DNA from: Cenococcum geophilum 1.58
Taxonomy: Eukaryota > Ascomycota > Dothideomycetes > Gloniales > Gloniaceae
Reading direction: 5' to 3'
DNA: 64,000 nt
Assembly: GCA_001692895.1 (NCBI GenBank)
Contig: KV748198.1
Location: forward strand, 1,400,367 to 1,464,366
Both the position numbers and the translations under genes were made by a program. The notes below the pieces were generated by a model. That model was not told where the DNA came from and searched no databases. It was given only the letters and a program-made list of their open reading frames with translations. Shown piece after piece: positions 1 to 12,100 of the stretch (the first letter of the stretch is position 1; each line of letters starts with the position of its first letter).

Positions 1-3000
1 TTTTGTCGGGATGAGAGCTAAGCCACGCTTGTTCCATTTGTGTGTTCTGTTGAACTCATCAACTTCTTCACGGCGCCGAGCGTAGTCGGACTCCTCCTGG
101 ACCTGCTCGTACATGAGCGGAACAAACCAGTCCTTCAGCTCTTGGTTAAAGTGTGTGATTTCTCCAGGTTTGTACATGTTGATCTCGCGGAACTTCTCAA
201 CGGGCATGCCGAGATGGTCTGCCACTTCAGACATATAACTCTCGGCAATAAACATTCCTTGGGGTCCACCGAAGCCACGGAAAGCGGTGTTGGAGACCGT
301 GTTCGTTTTGGCTATCCTTCCTCGAACGTGAACGTTAGGGATCAGATAGACTCCATCGCTATGCGAAAGGGCTCTATCGCAGACAGCTGCACTGAGATCT
401 TGACTCCATCCGCCGTTGGCAAAGACGTCCGCATCCAGTGCTTGAAGTTTTCCATCGCTGTTGACAGCAACTTTCCATCTCGCCAAAAATGGATGTCGTT
501 GGCCAGAAGTCAAAATGTCCTCGTCTCTGTTGAGCATGCATCGTACCGGCCTGCGAGTCTTCTTTGCTGCTGCCGCGCAGATACCAGCAAGCTGAACGGA
601 ACGAGTCTCTTTGCCTCCAAAACCTCCACCCATGCGCTTAACTCTAGAGACAATCTTGTTCGCCGCCACACCAGTGACTTGAGCAACGTACGCTTGCCTA
701 TGATGATGTTAAACAAATATTTGAGAATCAGAAAGGATGAAACTCACGTTTCTGAAGGATTCTGTGTACTGCTGAATACTTCCATCTCGCCATCCTCAGG
801 TTTCGGAACTACGACGCAAGCCTGAGTCTCGAGATAAAAGTGCTCTTGACCTCCCATCCTTACGACGCCAGTGAAGACATGATCCGCCTCCTCAAATGCC
901 TTCTCGGCGTCTCCCTTGATGATGTAGCGGTGGTGATCGAAGTAGCTTTCCTTTTCAATTGCCTCTTCGATTGTGAAGATTGCTGGAAGTTCTTCGTACT
1001 CAATTTTGACGGCACGTGCAGCGGCTTCCGCATTCTTCGCCGAATCCGCGAGTATGATGCCAATGGGCTGGCCGGCAGTGAAAACCTCGTCGACTGCAAA
1101 GAAGACTTCGTCGCAACAAGGAGCGCCCCACCAATTGGCCTCCGGGTTCGGTAAATCATTGTGATCAACCCAGTCCATAACACCAGGGAGGTCTAGAGCC
1201 GCGGATGGGTCGACGTTAAGAAGTTTTGCACGTGCCTTCGTCGAAAGCACCAGGCAGCCGTACAGCTCGTTCTTCTGGACAGGAATGTCATCGGTATACT
1301 GGGCCTCTCCAGTACACTGCTTCATGGCAGCAACATGTGGGCGTTCCGAGCCAAGAATCTTCTGAGTGTAGGCTTCGGAAGCTCCGTGGTCCTTCTCACC
1401 TATAGAAATCATGCGTTCGATTTCTCCAATAGCCTGAGTGTCAACTTCAACGTCTTCAGCCTTGATCTCGGCAAGAACTTCGTTGTAGAATTTGTAGAAA
1501 AATCCAAGGGCAAGTGATTTACGATATGTGGCCATACCTCCTGGAACGCCAAACCGGAGGTTGAAGTCCTCTTCCAAGGCATTCATGACGCCCTCCAGAG
1601 TCATAGGATCGGTCCATTTCTTGCCCTCAAGGTATTCTTCTGCTTTCCTGGCAGGGATAGTAATGGGAGCCATACCGCCATAAACTAGATCAATACTTTC
1701 CACGACATGCTCCTCGTCCAAAGACACCCGTAGAGCAGCATTAACAATGGCGATATCATCGTCCTTCCTCTTTGCTTGCTTATAAGCTTTCATATACTCC
1801 CCGGTCTCAGCAGCAACTGGTATCCGTATGCTTGCAATTACAGCGTCAGGTGGCAGAGCTGTAACTCGGTAGCCCTTGAAGAACTCAGACATCGGAATCT
1901 CGGTTGTCTTGTCCAGGGATTTGGCAATCAGAATGGAGTTCGATGCGACGAATACGGGGTTCAAATCAGAGATTGGCGAAGCCGTTGCGAGATTTCCGGC
2001 CGGTGTACCAACGTTGCGAATTTGCCTGCCTGCAAAGTATCTAATCTGCTTAAGGATCGCTTCGAACGGCTGTCCACGCGTTGCTCCGTAGTGTTCAATG
2101 GCCTCTTTGGAGATCTTCTCCAAGTCGGTTAGAACGACATTTCCGCCGATCTCCAGGTAGTCTTCTTCGAAAGAATACTGCCTTAGCTCAGCTATATCAC
2201 CAACGAAGACCGAAGCACTGTATTGCATCGCTTTGAACTTGATCTCAATCTGCGTCTCTGTGCTGCCTCCAATAATCTTGGCGGAAGGGTAGGCGCTCTT
2301 AATCTCGAGGAGTTGCTGTAAGGTGACTGGCCTGTACCATCTCTTGCGTTTATTTCCAAATGCCAATGGCTTAAATTCGTGTTTGCGAAGCACCGGCGGG
2401 AAGATAAGTTCGGTTTCTGAATTGTATTCGATGAATCCAGGCGGCGTAAACCGCTTGATTGGCTCAGACTCCTCGCTATTGACTCCATTCTTACAGCACC
2501 CGCCACCATTGCCATTTTCCATACAGCATCCGCTACCTCCGTTTGTTGTAGCTTTGCCACATGCCCTCTCCACGCTGAAGCTTTGTGCTGCATCCAGTAT
2601 TGGCCTGTATCCCGTGCACCTGCACAAGTTGCCATCGAATGCTTCCTCGACGTCGTGTTCGGTGGGGTTCGGGTCGTTTCGTAGGAGCGCGTACAAGCTC
2701 TGAAGTCGGTGTTAGCTGTATTCTATACGGCGTAGGGGCTCTACGGACCATAACAATTCCAGGGGTGCAAAAGCCGCACTGGCTGCCGTTGCTCTTCGCA
2801 ATTCTCTCCTGCGCAGGGTGTGGCTGCTTCACATTCCCAATTCCTTCAACTGTGATGACATGCTTGCCATCCACACTGACTAGTGGCGCAAGACAAGCAT
2901 TAACGGAGGCATGGTATACTTTCTTAGTGGTAGGATTGTATTGCGATACAACCTAGAATATCTTATTAATTAGGCGTCCGGTGGACAGAGGGGTTGCGTA

Positions 3001-3234
3001 TATACATACAACTGTGCAGGCACCGCAACCGCCTTCTGCGCAGCCCAGTTTGGTTCCGGTAAGTCCAATGCCTCTGAGATACTCAAGCAAAGTCACTTCG
3101 GGGTCGGCGGAGTCTAGCACAACTTTGGTGCCATTCAGATAAAAGCGTAAGGTATCATCGTAGCTCTCAGTCACCGAGATTAGGGACCGCATCGACTCAG
3201 CTGGCACGGTGGGCTCGACTATTCCAGGAGCCAT
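1..3234 (-). CDS. Xanthine dehydrogenase (purine hydroxylase), 3' end outside window
   Basis: Exons on the minus strand read 3234..3010, 2952..2749, 2699..748 and 697 to the window edge, giving about 1026 residues of a family that is usually 1350-1400 aa. Introns (3009..2953, 2748..2700, 747..698) have GTATGT, GTCCGT and GTGAGT donors and keep the frame. The N-terminus has the plant-type 2Fe-2S motif [10 protein letters not shown], then the second Fe-S motif CGFCTPG and [11 protein letters not shown]; an FAD-binding middle ([22 protein letters not shown]) follows, then the start of the molybdopterin domain ([12 protein letters not shown] linker, later GGFGGKETR). The enzyme oxidises hypoxanthine and xanthine to uric acid with NAD, normally in cytosol or peroxisome, during purine use as nitrogen source. 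The start codon at 3234 gives MAPGIVEP; an upstream in-frame ATG exists but lies in sequence that looks like 5' leader. Orthologue of Aspergillus hxA by inference. Confidence 0.95.
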
Positions 3235-4649
3235 TTTGCAAGTATTCAGAAAGCCGTGAATAGTGAGTAGCTCCCACACAATCTTCATGCGCAAAGGAAT
3301 AGCCCTGAAAACCCTTCGAAAAGCTGCCCTGCAGCTGTGAGATGAACGGGGGTGGGGCAAGTATGTAAGATATGGGCCAGATGATCGAGCAGCGGCAAGA
3401 AATAGCCCGGAGGAAAAGAAAGATCAAGATCAGACGAATGAGAAAGAAGACAAACTGCCATCATTCGGCCTTATCACCTAGAGCTTTACGTCCCGACCTG
3501 TATCCTCCATTTTGCCGTTGGCGCAGGACGGCGATGGCCGCAACGCTAATCGTGAGGGGCGAACTCCTAGCCTTTGCTTGGGGAGCGAATCACGGGGATA
3601 AAATTCCGCTACGGATCGAGATGCGTTTGGAGATCTTCATCTAGCCAATCAGAGGACAACATAAACTAAATGTCACATATGGTTTTCAAACGGCCGCCTC
3701 CGAGAGATGCTGGCTTACATTGACCGCTACATGTTTGTATTTGATGTGCATTACCCAACAGAATTTCTCAAAGTCACGTGTCAGACCAATCATTCACTTG
3801 GGAAGCATCGCTGTTGGGTAGGGGGAGCATCTCGAGGACTTCTTGCATGGACTAGAAAAAAGCTGAGTGAGCCATAGTCAGAGGATACTGGGCGGCACTT
3901 GGAGTAGAGAAAATATATCATTAACTCTGTGGTCTTTTATTGCCCACGCCGAGCTAAACTGTTATGTTACATGAACTGAAAGAAAATATCCAGTGAATAC
4001 TCAGCTCGAGGCTAGCATACCGTCACCGATTGTGAGACATCGACGGCTACAATAAGCAAGCATTTACGGTACCTTACCATGAGGTTTGGACGTGTAGCCC
4101 GAATTATAGACATCGAAGAAAAAGGACTTTTCGCATGAAACCCGAAGGTATAAGTCGAGACACCGTTCGTCTCATCCATTCCAGAATTGCGGCAGCATCA
4201 CAAACCTGGCCAGGTAAACAGGGCCGCAAGCAAAATGATTTAGGTGATGAGTGACGCAATGAAACTGAGAGGCGTTCGAGCATTGATCACGGATACCATG
4301 CGAAACCAATCATGTCATCCAGGCTACAAGGTCAAGCCAGTCAATAGGCGCAGCAGAGGTCAAAGGTATCCATCCTGAGGTGTTCAAAGCATTCGAGGTC
4401 ATCGACGGTCCATAAGAGCAGAAATCAAGCATGATGGGCATGCAATTAGACGGTATCAGCCACAAGTCAAGACGTCATCAAAAGTTCGGGTCGCAGGTCA
4501 AAGCAGTCGAAAGCAGTCCAGGAGGGTAATAAGAATCAAGCCATAACAGAGTGGAAATCGCAAAAGCATCGGTCATGCATGCATGCATCAGTCGTTGAGG
4601 AGATTTCAGCAAGCGCATCAACGTCACGGTGGACACATCACGCTGTTGT
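3235..4649. other. Intergenic: xanthine dehydrogenase promoter and KH-protein 3' side
   Basis: About 1.4 kb without a supported gene. It holds the 5' leader and promoter of the minus-strand xanthine dehydrogenase gene (lower end) and the 3' UTR of the KH-protein gene (upper end, with a short TGCA tandem near 4573). ORFs here are short and show no recognisable protein. Confidence 0.6.
3471..3476 (-). promoter_or_regulatory. Possible GATA-factor (AreA-type) site upstream of xanthine dehydrogenase
   Basis: TGATAA on the minus strand about 240 bp upstream of the xanthine dehydrogenase start fits the HGATAR consensus of fungal nitrogen regulators. Purine catabolic genes are known AreA targets in Aspergillus. 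One six-base match is weak evidence; I did not find a convincing UaY-type palindrome next to it. Confidence 0.25.
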
Positions 4650-6588
4650 CTAGGCAGCCCCAGGCGGTCTCTGCTGCTCACCTTGGCCCGCTGCTTGTTG
4701 TTGCTGGGCTGCAGCAGCATACCACATCGCCAGATAATTTTGGTAGCCGCCCCAGGCAGCGTATGGGTCAACAGCAGCATCTCCTTGGGGCGGTGGAGCA
4801 CTCGACTGCGCTTGAGGCAGATTCTGTCCGGCACCTTGCGGCTGCCCGAATTGCTGCTGGGGTTGTGAGTGTGAGTAGTGGTCACTATAGCTGCCGGGGT
4901 CACGTCCTCCGGCCTTTTTATTTCCGCCACCATATCCACCATTCTTCTCTCGCTACACAGAGTTAGTATTCAGTCGTGGCCATTTGCACAGTCGATGCTT
5001 ACTACCGAATCAACCTTATCCCAAATCGCCCTTTTCGCATCCTCAATAGCCTGTCTAGTCCCAACAAGACCAATCTCACGTTCGATATCGGCACCCGAAG
5101 CTTGGGAAACATTGATTTTGCATCCAGTCGAGTTTTGCATTTCCTTAATGGTTTCTCCACCTATATTAAAATAAGCAACTACGCCGAGGTGGTGTGTAAC
5201 AAGAATGGATTTCTCACCTTTACCAATGATCATACCAACAGAATCTGAAGGAACCATGATAGTATCATTGATTTTACTACCACTGCTGCCTCCTCCGAAA
5301 GAGTCAAAATCTCCACGTCGCCCACCGTCTTGGGGTGGACCGCCTTGCGCAAGGGTCTTGGTATCGCTATCGACGATTTCCAGAATGAGTTCCTTGGCTC
5401 TGGCGGCAGCTTGAGGAGTTCCGATGAGATTCACAGGGCGTAATCCGTTCACGCTCTTATTTTCGCCAACAATATTAACATGGCATCCGCTTCGTTCTTG
5501 GAGATCACGTATGGTTTCGCCTCCACGTCCGATAATGAGGCCAACAGTTCGATCCGGGACCATGATTTGGATACTATTTTCTCCTTCCCGGAGAGCGGGT
5601 TGATGGCCAGCTTTTGCGCTTGCCCTACTACCACCGCGTCCGGCTTGCGCTTCCCGAGGTGGGTTACCCCCATTTTCTTCAATGATTCGGTTTATTTCCC
5701 TCTTTGCATCAACGCGTGCCCGTGGATTACCAGTAATCTTACATTGCCGTTGAGGTCCACCTACTTCCGGGCCTGTAACAAACTGAATTCTCGTTCCTGT
5801 GTCTTCTTCAATTCGACGCAGATTCTCGCCCTGTCTTCCGATGACCAAGCCGACAAGCGCGGAGTCAATTAGTATAGTCTCAGCGTTATCATTGGATGGG
5901 GGAGATCGATCCCGCCCGCCGTATGCCCTCGGAGGAGAAAAAGTGTTCCGTCCGCGCGGCCCAGGTGAGCGCGACCTCTCTCGTCCATATCCTATGCCTC
6001 CTCGCCGAGGATCTTCGCGTCGTTCGTCTCGGTAGGGATTGTAACTATCTCGAAGGTTATCTCGCCGCGGTGGAGTCCGCGATCGTGAACGCGATCGACG
6101 GTATGAACGGCCGGCTAACCTGGAATCTTCTCTCGAACCTGTGCGTAGTTAGTATCGATGAGACATTCTTGGAGTAAACGCGGTCGCACAATGACCCCAT
6201 ACACGTACCTGTACTGCCGCGTCCTGAATCATAAGCCAATCCTTTCTCGGCAGCGAATCCGCGTGCTTTTGCAAGCGCGTCTTGAAGGCTCACAGAGCCA
6301 GTGTTTACTGGCTTTATCGCGCTCAAATCTAAGCTGCCTGAATTTGTAGGTTGTGGTAGCGCATAACTTGGTATACCCGTAGGCGGTGTTGGAGTTGTGA
6401 GAGTGCCAGGGTAGCCTTGAGGAAGGCCAGGTTGTTGCTGCTGTTGTTGCGGCGTCTGAGAGGGGGTACTAGTAGGTCGCTGGGAAGCTATTAAATACCA
6501 CATTAGACCTCATTGCAGATGGCTTGGAAGCTTGTAATCGTATACCTAAAGCCGCTAAGATTGAAGAAATATCAGGTTGAGCTGCCAT
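4650..6588 (-). CDS. Triple KH-domain RNA-binding protein (FUBP/KHSRP-like)
   Basis: Five exons (6588..6546, 6487..6209, 6138..5218, 5160..5003, 4952..4650) give 567 aa. Residues 1-14 are MAAQPDISSILAAL, followed by a Gln-rich stretch (QTPQQQQQQPG), an SR/RGG-like arginine-rich part (RSYRRSRSRSRTPPRRD), three KH domains with GxxG loops GRQG, GRGG and GKGG, and a low-complexity Gln/Ala/Tyr C-terminus ending near QQRPPGAA. KH domains bind single-stranded RNA or DNA; animal relatives act in transcription, splicing and mRNA decay. Function in this fungus is inferred only. The third KH domain is split by a 57 bp intron (5217..5161) exactly in its GxxG loop; the intron has no stop and length divisible by three. 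The last donor is either GTAAGC at 5002 (used here) or GTAGTA three bases earlier. Confidence 0.92.
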
Positions 6589-7525
6589 ATTGAAAGAATG
6601 ACGGCGCAAAGACAAGAGCCGCCGGAATATGAAAAGACGAAGTTTATGCCGCTGATGCGGGTAGATCAAGTCAAGAAGTACTTTGCGAAAGGCTGGACGC
6701 GCTAAAGAAAGTGTCGAGAAAGAGCGGTTGAACAAGAGATGGAGGTGAGTAATGCGCCCTTGGCAAGCGCAAGCAAAGTTGTGAAAGTGCGCTAGCTATA
6801 TTTAGCCTAGCTATTTATTTCACTCCCGCTCTAGGCCTTTCACTTTGTCACCTTTTATACTCTACCATCATCCTAGCAGGAGCTCTCACCTAGCATCATC
6901 AAAAAGACTACGGGTAGAATGGAGTGAAATAAGGATTGTAAGGCTACTAGCTTTACTTCGTTCGAATGGAATGAGGATTGTTTAACGATATGTTGTGACT
7001 CTGGCCACACCACCTTCATAAGGGCAAGGTGATTTTGTATGCTTATCCGAAACATCTAGAATAAGGAAATTTATGTGGTTTAACCTCAACAATCTTTCTC
7101 TCCGTGCTTTTTTATTTAGAATACTCGCAAATAATTCCAACACTTCCGTGTACTTGAAATTTCACATTCTTGACTTTCTAAATAATAATATTCCCTTTAC
7201 TTCTACTCAGGCACTCGATTCAGGCTCCAAAATGTCACGAGATTCAGACCCTGGCCTACTCATATGTCTCCTGTCTCGCTCCATGCACGCTTCCCTCCTG
7301 ATAGCTTCCATCTCACTCAATATAGTAGGATTTTTGCTATTAGTCTTGGGCTCAACAATTCCCACAACAACCCTTCTTAACGCCAGGAATTAAGCGACAC
7401 TCTTAGTATGCAATTGGCTAGTAGATAAATACCTGGACAAACTAGAAACAGACAGTGAACACCAAAATGTTTTCTTTATCGGATTTACACTAAGTGCATG
7501 CAGCATCTTGCATCTAGCCACATAA
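6589..7525. other. Intergenic, no supported gene
   Basis: Promoter side of the KH-protein gene, then AT-leaning sequence. The only structure noticed is an inverted pair TTATTTCACTCC (about 6812) and GGAGTGAAATAA (about 6920). A 106-codon plus-strand ORF at 7073-7393 has no recognisable feature and is not called. Confidence 0.5.
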
Positions 7526-8403
7526 TTATTCATTAATACCAATAACATAATGCTCCGCCACATTGTACACATACCGCAATTGAATAAGTACCCCTTCGAT
7601 TTTCCTCAGATGCCGCATCTCGCTTTCCATGATTATCTTCCTGTCGTTCGGTAGAACCAATTCACCAGGACGCATATCCATAAACTGCTTTGCGATGTCC
7701 TTTAATGCGAAGTCCCCCTTCACAAGCCGCATTGTACGATCAGTAAGAGATCTTACCCTTTACCTGGATAACTTACTGCATCATCCCGAACGTCGTAGTA
7801 CCGATGCCCATCATTTTCCACCAGGCGAAACACACGTGGCCACCAGTGTGCAGCTTTCTAAGACTGTTGACTCTGCCTTTTGGCCTCTTTTCTCATACTT
7901 TTGAATTTTGCTCTCAATCCCGCTAGCATGGNAAGGACGTCATCATCAGAAGAATCTTCTTAGTCGTCAGGAAGCTCGTTGTCGTCTGTGTGCTCAGAAG
8001 GAGGATTATGGAGGATCCGAGATGGGAGGGCGGAGGATCTAGCATTGCCATTATTTTCAGAAGTAGCTTCTTGCACCGTTGTACGCTGTTGTTGAGAGCT
8101 GAGGACATTAGGGCGATTGGAGGGTGATGGGGAGCGCCAGTAGGACTGCCTGGACGGAGCGGAGGATCGAGGCGGAAAGGTTCAAGATTTGTAGCAGGAT
8201 CTAATATATTATTATCCTTAGAACTTGCATCTGCTATTATTGTACACATAGCTCGCTACCTCCGACAAGGTCTGTAGTAGAGGATTAGAGTAGGACTTAC
8301 CTGTATGGGGAGAGGACGGTACAAACCCCCGCTGCGAATCAATACGACCTTCATTTGTAGAGAGCAGAGGGCTGATGGGGGGAGAACAATGGAGCAACAC
8401 CAA
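7526..8403 (-). pseudogene. Doubtful relic of an unrecognised minus-strand gene
   Basis: Several minus-strand pieces look protein-like but lie in different frames: 8403-8218, 8249-7923 (Pro-rich, ends near an unresolved base), a basic stretch around 7915-7855 (AGLRAKFKSMRKEAKRQ), WWPRVFRLVENDGHRYYDVRDDA around 7845-7775, and 7732-7526 (DFALKDIAKQFMDMRPGELV). A GTAAGT donor at about 7777 could join the last two. I do not recognise the family. It could be an intron-rich hypothetical gene or a decayed one; the N at 7932 adds sequence uncertainty. Confidence 0.3.
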
Positions 8404-9138
8404 TGAAAGTAGATAATGGCCGAAGAAAGTAGGAGAAGAAGAGTTGGAAGCCTGAGACGGTGGTAGTGAGGTAGAAGTAAACTCTGATGACTGCTAGAAG
8501 TGAAGAAGAAGATATGATGAGGTCAAAGGGTTGTCGTACAACTAGTCAAAATGCTTGTATTGATGATATGGTTGTCGCCGGCAAAGCAGGGAGCAACGGT
8601 GAGAGCATCTACCAATAGATGAGAGACAAATAATGCCAACAGCATAGAGAAAACGAATATAAGAAAATGTTTACAAGTGTTGCGTACAACATGGAATACT
8701 GCCGGACGTTGCAGGTGACTTTATAGAGGGCAATGCGATGAAGGGATAGAACATGCTACCTTGATGTGAATGCACCTATTATGCCTCTACGCAATGAATT
8801 TATCATTCTACAACAATAAGACATTTATTTGGATATATATGTATGCACAGCACTTCGTGCGGCGGGCATGCGGCGTTTTCCATTGTGGCAGTTTTCTCCG
8901 CCACCAGTTTCGTTTAGGATAAAGACCCTAAGTGCGTGGAGTGAACCGTCCATAACCATGCTTTTGCGCCAAGGAGTCTCGCCTCAGCTAAGTGGACCTC
9001 GTGCATGGTAGTGGGCCTTCGAGTGCGGTCGTCATCACCACAACGGGTCGGAAACCCGCCTTAGAAAGCCGATTAACTTACCGTCCCTGGCGCCATATCC
9101 CCTGTTATAGCCTCTCTATGTGATAGATCTCGCTTATC
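8404..9138. other. Intergenic, upstream of the NLR gene
   Basis: No supported gene; presumably contains the promoter and leader of the plus-strand NLR gene that starts at 9139. Confidence 0.5.
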
Positions 9139-12100
9139 ATGACCACGCACAAAGCCCTGGAGAGTCGTGATCTATACACTGTGGGATGGATTGCCGCTCT
9201 TCCGATAGAGTTGGCAGCGGCGACCGCCATGCTTGACGAGCAACACGAAAAGCCTCTCGATTTCGCGCATCCTTTCTCTGACAAGAACTCATATACATGG
9301 GGCCGCATTGGCGAGCATAACGTGGCCATTGCATCGCTACCAGCGGGAGTTTATGGCGTAGCGCCCGCTGCGACTACTGCATCACATATGCTGTCTTCCT
9401 TTCCACAAATTCGTGTCGGGCTCATGGTAGGCATTGGGGCTGCTATCGCAAGGCCGGAACGAGGCCATGATATCCGACTGGGCGATGTTGTCGTTAGCCA
9501 ACCTGACGGACGAAGCGGCGGAGTTGTGCAGTACGACCTCGGAAAGGCAAAGGAGGGACATGGTTTCGAGCGCAGAGGTAATCTCAACATGCCACCGGAG
9601 GCTCTTCTTAAAGCACTAGCCAAGCTCCAGGCACAGCACGAGATGCGGCCGCCTAAAATTCCTGAATTCCTAGAAGAGATGGTAAAGAGGTATCCTCAGA
9701 TGGCGAAGTCAAAACCCGGTAAACCTGGGTACGTGTATCAGGGGAAAGAAAATGATCGGTTGTTCAAAGCAACGTGTCCGCATGTTGATGGCTTTGGGTG
9801 CAGCAACTGCGATTCTAAGGGAGAAATAGCACGGGATAATCGGGATTCTAATGAGCCGGAGATCTACTATGGCATCATCGCATCCGGCAACACTCTTGTC
9901 AAAGATGCCGCGTTCAGAGATTCAATTTGTAAGGATACCGGGGAGGAATGCATCTGTATTGAAATGGAAGCAGCCGGTCTGATGAACGGCTTCCCGTGTC
10001 TCATCATCAGGGGAATTTGCGACTACGCGGACTCGCACAAGAACGACCGGTGGCAAAGGTATGCTGCCGCAACCGCTGCGGCGTATGCAAAAGAGTTTCT
10101 TGGCGTTGTTCCGGGAGAGGATTTGGAAAAGACGCGAAGGGCTGCTGAAGTTCTGGACTCCGGTTAGTTTGCCTCTTTAACCTCATGAATGCCATTAATG
10201 ACAATCCAAAAAGTCGCAAACGACGTAGCTCGCATCCGCTCTAGTGTTGACAGGCTGCGCCTTGATGATCATCAACGCAAAATTATCAAGTGGCTACGTC
10301 CGCCAGATCCGTCAACAAATTACAACAAAGCGTTAGAGCAACGCCAGGAAGGGTCAGGCCTTTGGTTCTTACAAAACGATGTGTTCGCCAAATGGAAGAC
10401 ACGGCGAAACTCCTTCCTATGGCTATATGGCATTCCTGGGTGTGGTAAGACGATTCTTAGCTCCACAATCATTAAAGATCTTAGTAGAACTCCTTCCCAT
10501 CAGCCTCTTCTCTATTTTTACTTCGACTTCAACGATACAGCTAAGCAGGCGCTTGAGAGTATGGTTCGGTCACTTATCAGTCAGCTATGCTACAGGTGCA
10601 ACGATGCTTGGAAACAATTAGATTCGCTCTTTTCTTCGTGCCAAAAGGGACTTCACCAACCAACCTGCGAATCACTTTGTATGGTCCTCTTGCACACGAT
10701 AGAGCAGAACATGGAAGTCTGGATTATTCTTGATGCCCTTGACGAATGCCATACAAGAAAAGGGCCGCCAACAGAAGGGTTGCTCTCATGGATAAAAGAT
10801 CTCCTAAGCTCAGAGCAAAGGAACGTCCACCTTCTTACGACGAGCCGGCCAGAACAGGACATTATGTCGGGATTAAATAAGCTTATTTATGACGGTAACA
10901 CAGTTCCAATTCAGAGCGACCTAATCACTAATGATATCCGTGCCTACGTCCGCAAGAGGGTAAGAGAGGATGAGGGTTTCAAGAGATGGCAAGACCGATC
11001 GGACGTACAGGACGAAATGGAGACCCGGCTTATGGAGAAGGCTGATGGAATGTTAGTTCTAAGCGCCTTCCCTGAGGATTACTATCCGTAATTACATACT
11101 AAAAATTAACAGGTTTCGATGGGCTGCATGTCAACTTGACGCCTTAGTAGATTGCTTCGATTATGGAGAGCTTAAGGACGCGCTCACTTCCCTCCCGAAA
11201 ACCTTATACGAGACCTATGGTCGGATTCTACACGGTATACCTTCTCAACACAAAGAAAAGGCAGTAAGAATTCTACAATTCTTAGCATTTTCTGAGCGGC
11301 CGCTGCGAATCGAGGAGGCTGTGGATGTGATAGTAGTAAAACCTAAAGAAGAACCATTCTTCGATCCAAAAGCGCGGATACCTAACCCATTAGAGATCTC
11401 GCGTTACTGCTCGAGCTTAGTAGTGGTGCTGTCCACGAAGGGCCATTCGCACGATAAGGACGACGAACACATGGAACTTCAAATAGCTCATTTCTCTGTC
11501 AAGGAATATCTGATGTCAAACTATACTGACAAAGTCATCACTCAAAATTTTCAGGAGGAGGCTGCTAAAGCTTCAATTGCAACAGTTTGCCTTGCATATC
11601 TATTGCACCTGGACTTCGATCTGGACCTTCCAATCCAGAAGATCAAAGAGACCTTTCCGTTGGCCCAGTATTCGGCAACATACTGGATGATCAACGCCAT
11701 AGTAGCAGGAGGGGAGGATGAAACGGTACAAAGTTTAATCGTTAAGTTTTTCTGCTCCCATCAGAGGTCCTATAAAATCTGCTATAGTCTTTACCGCCCA
11801 GATCAGCCACGGTACGGTGTATCGGATCTAAGAGAGGGAAATCTAGCCCCGCCTTTATATTACGCATCGTTTGGAGGGTTCAGGAATATAGTACAAAGCT
11901 TATTAAATCGGGATGCCGACGTTAACGCGCAAGGAGGACGTTACGGTAACGCGCTGCAGGTAGCATCGGTCAAAGGTCACGAGAAGGTGGTCGAGCTGCT
12001 GCTTTGGAAAGGTGCTGACGTTAACGCGCTAGGAGGAGAAAAATACAGCAACACGCTGCAGGCAGCATCGGCCGGGGGCCACGAAAAGGTGGTCGAGCTG

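Noticed and set aside
40-825. 261-codon plus-strand ORF at the window start
   Set aside because: Antisense shadow of the xanthine dehydrogenase molybdopterin domain, which is clearly coding on the minus strand.
6812-6931. Inverted pair TTATTTCACTCC / GGAGTGAAATAA as a MITE
   Set aside because: Only 12 bp arms and no target duplicate found.
7073-7393. 106-codon plus-strand ORF
   Set aside because: AT-leaning, no motif, no supporting context.
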